From Dermatemys mawii (Eukaryota; Chordata; Testudines; Dermatemydidae), in contig ML677334.1 in assembly GCA_007922305.1 (NCBI GenBank), forward strand, positions 22,589,915 to 22,653,914: a stretch of 64,000 bases of DNA, read 5' to 3'. Within the stretch, counting starts at the first letter, position 1. Each line of letters begins with the position of its first letter. The notes below the pieces were generated by a model. It was not told where the DNA came from and ran no database searches. It saw nothing but the letters and a program-made list of their open reading frames with translations. Shown one piece after another: positions 57,614 through 64,000 of the stretch. Both the position numbers and the translations under genes were made by a program.

Positions 57614-58913
57614 AAAACGTATTCTAGGTAAAGTATACTATGTTGCTTGTGTATATGTGTACACATACACTGCAGTGTGTTTGTTCTTGGGTTTCATATT
57701 TGCTGACAAAAGCTACTTCTAAATAATGATTAGAGATTGTGACACTAAATGGAATAAACGAGGAACTTCAAAAGCCCAGGACTCTCAATCTGTCCATAGC
57801 TCATGCTGGTGTCAAGAATGGAAATGGAAAGTACAAGTGATTTGATTTAAGGAAAAGGTAGCTTTCAAATTGGGGAATGGGTGTATTTTTTTTTTAAGAG
57901 CAAGAAACACAAATGTTCATAGAAGGAGAAAGTATTCAGTTTACCCAATCGATGCAGAAATTGCTCTGCATTTCAGGTCAGTTAAAGGCCTAATTAGACA
58001 TTTTTACAAACCAATGGCCAGATCCTCAGCTTGTATAAATTGGCATAGGTTCATTGAAAACCATACATTTGTGCGAGTTGAGAATCTGGCTCATATTATT
58101 TACTACTACCCGGATGATTAATTACAAAAAAATACTTAGGCTGCACTGTGTGCCTTTTTGGCACAGTACATTTAAAAGTAGCTTGATCACAATGGTTCTG
58201 ATTGGCCGCCTATGAAGACTCCCATATTGATAAGGTGGCATCTCCGATAAATTAGATTTGACCACCATTTCTCTAACTTCACCCATTGTAGTCAGGGTGC
58301 TCCCTCATCTTCTGTTCATACAGTGTCATCCCATCTTCATGATTCATTGTGATGTTATTACTTGCTACTTTTTAAAGGAAGGACTTTCAACCTTGAATTT
58401 TCCAAATGAACCCCCACTTCAAGTCGACTCCCCTGGATTTGTATATAGGCTCATTATAAAAGGAGATTTGATTTTTTTTACATGATGCCATTATTATTTA
58501 TCATATACTTGTAACACTTGTAACTCATTAACACTGAGACTGTCAGTCTAGGTGTCTTGCATGTCCTTGCAGTTAAAGTCCTAATAATAAGATTTGACAC
58601 AGTTAACTGTGGTCCTAAACATAATTGTTTAAAGATACAATGCTGTTTCCATTTAAATCACTGATTTCAGTGATGAAGGTTCAGGCCTCAATTCAGAAAC
58701 TTTCCACACCACAATAAACGTTGGCCCTACATTGTGTGCCAATAACTTGAAAACACAATAACAACTATACTGATGACAACTTTTTGCAACAGTGTTAAAC
58801 CATTGATTTTGCACTTTTAGAATTTAAAATCTGTCAGAGACAATAAAATTCATTCCCATGCTGAGCCATGAAGGATGAAGAAGTTAGAGCTGGAAAGTCA
58901 TATTAGATCAGTA
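57614..58913. other. non-coding, nothing recognised
   Basis: AT-rich; no supportable feature. Confidence 0.45.
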
Positions 58914-59110
58914 AAGCCCTGCAAATCTGCGGATATCTGCAGATATCCATGGATCTGTGGACCATTTTTGCAGATCGCAGATGGATGCCAATCAAAGATT
59001 TGTATCTAAAGCCCTGCAAACCCATGGGTATCTTCTTTATACTCACAGATCATTTTTGTGGATTGCAGATTGGATGCAGATACAAATTTTGTGTCTGCAT
59101 AGGGCTCTCT
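58914..59110. mobile_element. MITE-like repeat with internal ~95-bp duplication
   Basis: AGCCCTGCAAA starts two similar halves (58915 and 59009). Each continues with a CAGATC/CATTTTTG(C/T)(A/G)GAT(C/T)GCAGAT block and a GATTTGTATC or GATACAAATTT block. The right end ATAGGGCTCT is an eroded inverted match of the left AGCCCTGC. No ORF. Confidence 0.6.
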
Positions 59111-60730
59111 TGATCAGTGAGTCTGTTCATCTGCAGGGATAGGACATTGTCTCTGGGTAGAAGTCATGTTCAGTATCAAGCTCATACTCCAAAATAGTCC
59201 CAAACCGAAACCTAGAAACCAAACACTCCTGACTTTTATGGAAGTTTGTGTCAGATTTTGAGTTAAGACTTTGCACCTCAGTCTCATCTCCATTGATACT
59301 ACCTGTGATCTTAGACAAAAAAAAGATGTCAGGTTTAATCAGAAATAATTTTTTTGTTAAAGTCAAAAAATAATATTTATTGTGTAAAAGCTGGTGTTGC
59401 CTGAACTAAAGAACCTGAAATGTAGCTCTGTTTTTATTATTTATTTCAGTTATTTCACGTTGTATATGATCTTGGTTTGTCTTTGGTTTTTAACGTTTTT
59501 TTTTAATTGAAAATTTTCAGGACAATGGCGACTGTCATAAATTTCTTGGTCAGGGAGAGTTCAAGGCTGGAACCCCATATGCAGACACTGTGTGATAAGA
59601 CAGATGGCAAGATGGCACGAGTGTAAATATATGACGATAGGCCTGATTTGACAATTATTTGGCACACAAAGTACCCATGAAAGCCTGAGAGAGCTGTTGT
59701 TGGTATTGTGACAAGGATCAGTCATAGGATCTGGCCCTATAGGCAAAGAGTTCAAATAAATATTACATTTAGTGCAGATTCATAGTAGAGGACTGCTAAC
59801 TATCCTGAGGAGTGAGAATAATAATGTCCATTCAATCAACATAAAAAATCTGGCTGTGCATATGAATTTCAGTGGTATGAAATATTAACAATGAGAAATT
59901 AGTTAAATGTTTCTTTTCTTTTGTTTCTTTTCATTATTAATATTATTATTTTTATTTTTCAACATTATCAGCTGCTTGCTGTTATATTAGCTTCTATGAA
60001 TCTATAGAGTAGCCTGGACTTCTTGTGTGTCTTGTTGTTGTTGTTTTCACAATGCTAAATTCAGTAAGTCATCACAGACCAATGTAGGAAGTGAAAATAT
60101 TTTCAGTCAGAGGCAGAAGAGAATTCATGAACACGCATCACCTTTCAGAGTGAACCTTCCGTCCAGACAGCTCTTTGTACCTAATGCGGGGAAAAAACCA
60201 AAGGCAGAAAAACCTTATGAAAATTGTTACATGGCATCACCTTGCCTTTGCTCACACCTTCTCCTCTCTTGACTGAACTGAGGTTTTCTTTTTTATTCCT
60301 TGGCATTTGACAGCAAAATGCTGCACATGTCCTGAATCTGAACATTAAATACACTCCAAAGGATCACATGAAAACAACAAAAAGAATATTTAAACACTAA
60401 TGGGGAAAAATACCATACTATTGATAACACAATATTAACATTCATTTTATGCAACGTACACACAGGAATGCAAAGGGCCTGTTTGTGACATTAAGTACCT
60501 GCCCGGACGGAAGACCGCACGAACTGCACTACCCTGTGGAGAGCTCTGGGCGGCTTTGCATGTTGACAAACATTGCTTGCCAGAGATTTCTCTGCTTCCC
60601 AAGAGTGCAGTCTTCGGAGGGGGCAGCATGCTGTTCATTCAGTAACCAGCTACCTCCACTTAGTAATGCAGGTTCAGGTGAGGTCATTCAACTGATCCAG
60701 GGGGCAGTAGCAGGCAGCAGTCCCTGTGCT
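59111..60730. other. non-coding, nothing recognised
   Basis: AT-rich with T- and A-runs (59497-59505, 59940-59960). No exon was found. Confidence 0.45.
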
Positions 60731-60793
60731 CAGGAGAGAGTATGGAGTGTATTTTTACTTGGTTCCTGATACCCTTCCCCATACTCTCTCCTG
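60731..60793. repeat. 15-bp perfect inverted repeat
   Basis: CAGGAGAGAGTATGG at 60731-60745 and its exact reverse complement CCATACTCTCTCCTG at 60779-60793, spaced by 33 bp. There is no sign of a terminator role in a vertebrate intron; it may be a foldback relic. Confidence 0.9.
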
Positions 60794-63700
60794 TGTATCC
60801 ACACAACGGCCAAGCACTGACGGGCTTTAAATGTGGCCCAGAAAGTAGAGATGGTTTGCTGAGCAGTTGCTGAGTTTGTTCAGGATTTTTTGTGTGCCCC
60901 CTTGTGGAGTTGGGTCTTTTGCAGAAGGTGCTGTGTCACTTTGAAAAACAGGAATCTCCCAGTCCATGAGCAGGTTTTGCACTGCAGAGCGGAGACTCTA
61001 AGACTAAGATGCCTCCAGCCAAGGGTAGTCCAAACCATTCAACAGTTTAAATTAAAGAACTTATTTAAAGAACTTTGTTTCCAGGAGTTTGGATCTCATT
61101 CCCAAAAGGATAGATAATTTGTGGGGGTTTATGGATACTTCTATTCTAAAGGATTTGTAGACTGATTTGGAAATAGAACTCATCCACCATTTTAGAATCA
61201 ACAGTGTCACACTTACACTGGTGATGTTGCTGACCTGATGTGGGCCAGAAAAGAGATGAAAGTGCTAGGTCCTTTGACTTTAATGAGGCGATGGTGATTT
61301 ATACCAGCTGAGAATCTGACTCTTCTTTTCCAAGATGGATGAGATAGAGAGGAGGCTCTGCATGAAATAGCCGAAACTTGTTCATGTTTTTGTAGGAATT
61401 GACTCTTTAGATCTTTCTTTGCTTTACGAGGAAAAAGCTAATTGAATTGGTACATTATGGAGGACTCTAGTGCTCTCCACGCACAGACTTCCCAAGAATG
61501 CGAAAAAGTTTCTCACTTATGCGCTATCCTGTGTTAGTAATTTTTAGTTCATTCTGTTTTAGCAGAAGTGTCCTAAAGGTGCCACCAAGTGAATTAGTGT
61601 AGAACTCTAAAACCATTATTTTTCTAGATGAGACAGTTGCTTTCTGCAAGTCAGCTATGAGACTTCTTAGGAAAATTGAACTTAACTGGTTGTGGAAATG
61701 CATGGCTGTGAATTTTTTTTTCAAATCTGATGACGTGGTGGAAAATTTTACTACAGCTAAAATATAGGAAAAGGTTGTGGGTATTGATTTAATTTGCACT
61801 TGAAAAGTCAGGTAAGAAGCCAGAGACTGCTGTATCAAAGTTCTCTAAAGTTATAGAAACAATTTAATATATCCCTTTTTTATTTATTTTTCATTAATGT
61901 ACTTGCTTCATATATGTATGTGCAACTAATATATTTGAATTGATAAGGCCTGTTTATTCATATGAAGAGATGATCTGTGATCTTTTGGATGTGTTTTATT
62001 TTAAATTGTATTATTACACATTGTAAATCTCTAATAACAAAACCAGTATGTACTTTTGGTGGTTCTTCAGCAAAAGGATTTAAACTATTGGTAGACAAAA
62101 CAGGCTGTGGGGAGGGCTTGTGAGTTCTGCCTGTGCATATCCATGTGGAGCTAGCCAAGTTTGCGTTGTTCTTAATTCCTTATTTTATGTAAATAAAGTG
62201 TAATTATTGTGATGTTCTTTTTTCAAATTCTTCCTGATGGGTGATCTCTACAGAGATCAATCAGTTTATATGAATATCTGAATTGCCATTAGTATCTTTT
62301 TAATTTGTAATGCACATAGACTTTTGTAGTGACTCCCTACTCTTTGCTGTAGAAATAACTGAGTATTGCAGCCTTGCTAGAAGGTATTAGCCATGTGAAT
62401 TTAGGTTATAGCTTACAAATCCTGCTAAACTTTTACCTATCTTATTACAGAGGAGCTCAGTATGTCCATATTCCACGATCAGTGAAATATTGTGTATAGA
62501 TGAATTTGTTACAGTGTTTCTTATAATTCATTTTTGCCTGTATGTGTAAATCAAATTTGGTGCTCATAAAGGAAATATTTAGAACTCAGTGCATAAAAGT
62601 ATATTAAATATACTTTGCATACTTATCCTTCTAGTCAAGCTGACATTCAAACACGGACCCTTCCAAGTAGAAGTTGTTCCTTTTTCCAGTCAATTAGCTA
62701 GCAAAAAAAAGTCTGAAAAATCTTCATATGGTAGCTTAGTGCATCTTCCTTTTCAGAATCTGAATATGCCACCTGCCTTTCATAGCCCAGGGGAGTCACA
62801 AGACTGTGCCTGTGTGCCTGGTCACACCACATGGTAGCATCCTCATGTCAGGCTGATCTGCTAATAGCCAAGGGAGAGGAGGCGTTGATGCCCAGAGTGA
62901 AAGAAAGTGCTGAAGCATTATAAAGTGTTAAGCAGTAGTCACCTATTTATTAGATACTTAATGCTGCCTGTGGTGTTATATCAGTAGAGAATAAAAGAAG
63001 TGGGACATATTGCATATTCTTAATTGGGCTCATAACTGCAAGATGTAATTACTAGCACAGTTTTTCCTTTAAAAAAAACCCCACACACAGAAGGACCAAA
63101 AGCTGAGTCTTTTAACCATTTGTTACCTAGCAAGTTGCATTTTAACATTCAAACAAGTATGTCTTTATTTCTAATAGGAAATAGAAAGTCCTTCCCCAAC
63201 ATGTTGATAATACATGGTAGTGTCAGTAGCTGATTTTGATAACTTCAACAAGCTTTTAGCATAGATAATGGCATGGAAGTTGATCATTTTCTCTGGACTA
63301 TGAAATCTTTTGTTTGGTGTGCATTCTGTGGGAGAATAAGAGATGTGAAAGAGGAAATTATCTGAATTTTCTGTAGCTTTTACTTTCACGAGCTGGGAAT
63401 TATATCTGAATAAACAGATCTGTGCTTTACTTCTATATAGCTGGACAGATAGATATGAAGTGTTTATATGTGTAGTGGCAAGACAAATGGACAGTAGTGG
63501 CAATATCAGTGTGATAAATTGCTGAACTGTGTCATCAGCTGCATTTATCATCATGCATCTTTGACTGCCTCATCTGCACTCTACCCACTAATTTCATCTC
63601 TGCTGGGACTATGTTTGAGAACCTAAATGTTTTTTCAAATCCCTCACAGAGAACTTCTCCCATTTTATTTATTTATTTTTAAATAAAACATTAAAAAATC

Positions 63701-64000
63701 ATCCTTCTTTCCTGCCCCTGAGTTTTCCCCCAAAATGATATTACTCCAGGCAAAAAAGAGACCATATTTAATCCACAATCAATGAAAGATTTTTCATTCT
63801 GATATGTCATGATCCCTCATGCCTGGTAAGAAGTTGCAAATGTGCAAGGAGAAGTTAAAATAAAAACTGGTATGTGTAGGGGCAGAACTTCAGCTGTTGC
63901 AAATTGTTGTGGGCCCAAGTGACAGTTTATACCAGCTGAAGATCTGCCCTGTAGCCTCCCTCTCCCTCCGTATGCCCTCACACACAATGTCGAATTCTAC
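60794..64000. other. non-coding, nothing recognised
   Basis: AT-rich to the window end. None of the short open frames has a known domain, and the expected FARS2 motif-3 exon is not visible. Confidence 0.45.

Overview
The window looks like intronic DNA from a sauropsid nuclear genome, most probably a turtle. The evidence is AT-rich sequence with very short ORFs, many CR1-type LINE remnants (some with recognisable endonuclease, RT and esterase-like stretches), several short hAT elements with 8-bp target duplications, a two-ORF PIF/Harbinger element flanked by TTA, old MIR-type SINEs, and LTR pieces of reptile type. No bacterial-style operon, CRISPR array, rRNA or intact tRNA gene was seen. The turtle assignment rests on my recognition of repeat families and was not tested by a search.

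The only host gene I can support is FARS2 (mitochondrial phenylalanyl-tRNA synthetase), on the + strand. Two consecutive catalytic-core exons are visible: 21120-21271 and 32656-32787. They are joined by an 11.4 kb phase-1 intron. The rest of the window is the flanking introns. I found no FARS2 exon before 21120 and none after 32787; the motif-3 exon, expected next, is absent from the last 31 kb.

Layout: 1-5.6 kb holds a long LTR-like element with two internal minisatellites and a near-perfect 81-bp hairpin. 5.6-16.8 kb holds an antisense LTR, MITE pieces, two abutting LTRs and a + strand CR1. 18-32 kb holds FARS2 exon A, two antisense CR1-like LINEs (one carrying a hAT MITE with a perfect target duplication), and a 141-bp palindrome. 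32.6-36.7 kb holds FARS2 exon B, a hAT MITE, a tRNA-like inverted pair and a complex set of inverted repeats. 37.9-40.5 kb is a Penelope-like fragment split by the Harbinger element. 41-52 kb is a mosaic of LINE, hAT, SINE and palindromic MITE copies with two further nested insertions. 52-64 kb is mostly unrecognised sequence with a few MITEs.

No undescribed biological system is demonstrated. The most interesting structures are the hairpin at 4349-4429, the inverted-repeat cluster at 36.0-36.6 kb, the nested transposon events, and a degraded hammerhead-like core at 40402-40440.
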